A stretch of 64,000 bases of DNA. It comes from Hyposmocoma kahamanoa (lineage: Eukaryota > Arthropoda > Insecta > Lepidoptera > Cosmopterigidae). The notes under the pieces were generated by a model that saw nothing but the letters and a program-made list of their open reading frames with translations, did not search any database and was not told the DNA's origin. Positions 63,204 to 64,000 of the stretch are shown here, piece by piece; the stretch's first letter is position 1; every line of letters begins with the position of its first letter. Position numbers and translations under genes: made by a program. The DNA lies in assembly GCF_003589595.1 (NCBI RefSeq), contig NW_020654422.1, positions 13,305,682-13,369,681 of the forward strand, read 5' to 3'.

Positions 63204-64000
63204 TTAGGGGTTAAAGTATGAAATTGCCGTTTTATTGCAATAGGTTCTTTGAATTTTCATAGAATCTTCATGGTTTGAGGTTTTCGAATGAAACTTTTTT
63301 CAAATGGTTTCTGTGATTTTTTTTTTTTTAAATTTGAAACATTTGAATATCGACTTTCAATTGTTTTTGTTATTCAATTTAGACAAGAAAGATGGATACT
63401 GCGAAAATTCGAGTGATTTTTGAATACGAGTTCCGACGCGGAACTAACGCGGCAGAAACAGCCCGCAATATCAATGCTGCGTTTGGAGAGGGGTCTACTA
63501 ATGAACGCACCATGCGATTTTGGTTTAAACGCTTTCGTGATGGAAATTTCGACTTAAAGAACGAGCCACGAGGAAGACCGCCCACACAGGTGAATAACGA
63601 TGAATTAAGAGAGATAGTGGAAGCCGATCCTAGTCAAACTACCCAGGAATTAGCGGCATGGTTTAACGTTACCTTACCCACAATACTGACTCCCTTGCGT
63701 CAAATCAATAAAATAAAAAAATACGAAAAATGGGTGCCTCATGATTTGACTGATCTGCAGAAAGAAACGCGTGTTGAAACTTGTGTTGCCTTGTTGAACC
63801 GGTACAGAAATGAAGGAATATTGGATCGAATTGTAACATGTGATGAAAAGTGGATTCTTTATGATAACCGGAAAAGAAAAATGCAATGGCTGACCCCAGG
63901 TCAAATGCCACAACAGTGTCCTAAAGCAAAACTTACCAATAAAAAGGTAATGGTAACTGTTTTGTGGTCTCAGCATGGTGTTATTCACTATAGTTTTCTC
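63204..64000 (+). mobile_element. M2: mariner element, 5' part, runs off the window
   Basis: TTAGGGGTTAAAGTATGAAA, then TTGCCGTTTTATTGCAATAG, preceded by TA at 63202-63203, is placed and composed like a left mariner TIR (TTAGG start, as in cecropia-subfamily elements). The transposase starts 188 bp later. The right TIR lies beyond the window, so the end cannot be confirmed. Confidence 0.85.
63392..64000 (+). CDS. M2 mariner transposase, N-terminal 203 residues, intact so far
   Basis: An open frame from the ATG at 63392 to the window edge, without stop or frameshift. Residues 1-60 (MDTAKIRVIFEYEFRRGTNA, AETARNINAAFG, ERTMRFWFKRFRDG) are the first helix-turn-helix that binds the TIR; 66-110 hold the second; WVPHDLT at 114-120 is the linker motif that mariners use for dimer contact. 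DRIVTCDEKWILYDN at 145-159 contains the first catalytic Asp (151), followed by KKVMVTVLWSQHGVIHYSFL. The pattern AETARNIN...TCDEKWILYDN...VMVT.WW...G.IHYSFL places it in the cecropia subfamily, the group that includes human Hsmar1/SETMAR. About 140 more residues, including the other two catalytic Asp, should lie past the edge. The start is supported by the position of the TIR and the family's N-terminus. Confidence 0.95.
   Translation, partial: MDTAKIRVIFEYEFRRGTNAAETARNINAAFGEGSTNERTMRFWFKRFRDGNFDLKNEPRGRPPTQVNNDELREIVEADPSQTTQELAAWFNVTLPTILTPLRQINKIKKYEKWVPHDLTDLQKETRVETCVALLNRYRNEGILDRIVTCDEKWILYDNRKRKMQWLTPGQMPQQCPKAKLTNKKVMVTVLWSQHGVIHYSFL

Noticed and set aside
1..64000. CRISPR array
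   Set aside because: No regularly spaced identical short repeats; tandem arrays are simple microsatellites and the genome is eukaryotic.
1..64000. Host protein-coding exons
   Set aside because: Short frames were scanned for domain motifs and none was convincing outside transposable elements. Small exons cannot be excluded without homology or transcript data.

Overview
The window looks like intergenic or intronic DNA from an insect nuclear genome, most likely a butterfly or moth (Lepidoptera). It is AT-rich with short GC-rich patches and has no operons or bacterial signals. It is packed with short interspersed repeats of kinds I recognise from lepidopteran genomes: tRNA-headed SINEs, the dispersed repeat ending in GACGAAGTCGCGG...CAGCTAGT, the CCGACYTCAAAA-ended MITE, cecropia-type mariner and several non-LTR retrotransposon tails. 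No host protein-coding exon, rRNA or functional tRNA could be supported. Every recognisable coding stretch belongs to a transposable element and all but one are broken.

Repeat families are named here for cross-reference. R1 is a ~290 bp non-tRNA element, more than 30 copies or pieces on both strands, A-rich 3' end. R2 is a MITE-like element with AACCGACYTCAAAA at both ends in inverted orientation. R3 is a SINE with head GCCTCCGTGGCCGAACGG. R4 is a SINE with head TAGCTCAATTG and a long 3' body. R5 is a SINE whose body contains CTTTTCGGTGAAGGAAAAC. R6 is the GACGAAGTCGCGG repeat. R7 is a SINE containing GGGAATTCCCTA. T1-T12 are elements with terminal inverted repeats (TIRs), FB is a foldback element, L1-L8 are non-LTR reverse transcriptase remnants, and M1 and M2 are mariners.

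Layout. 0-5 kb: TIR element T1 (TA target-site duplication, TSD), RT remnant L1, a possible Harbinger scrap, RT tail L4, then R1 and R2. 5-17 kb: mostly unannotated AT-rich DNA with small TIR elements (T2-T6) and SINE pieces. 17.8-22.1 kb: a 2.27 kb TIR element (T7) split by RT remnant L3, then RT tail L8 and TIR element T8. 22-28 kb: R1 copies split by a SINE and by a reverse transcriptase with one continuous frame (L2). 29-31 kb and 38.5-39.6 kb: two copies of a composite unit (a MITE, a foldback arm and an R1 copy at the same position). 33-36 kb: two clean TIR elements, one precisely inside an R4 SINE. 36.9-38.2 kb: a complete but dead mariner, M1. 42-43 kb: a large inverted repeat. 44-62 kb: SINEs, R1/R2/R5/R6 copies, an isolated GC-rich island near 56 kb and RT tails. 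63.2 kb to the end: the 5' part of a mariner with an intact reading frame (M2) that runs off the window.

The elements do not form a pathway; the interest is in how they nest and rearrange. The most unusual pattern is that several R1 copies each carry a different, perfect hairpin built from their own sequence, and a large ~200 bp-arm inverted repeat also has R1 sequence at its outer edges. Two runs of Ns mark assembly gaps; the second is flanked by an exact 47 bp duplication and is probably an assembly artefact.
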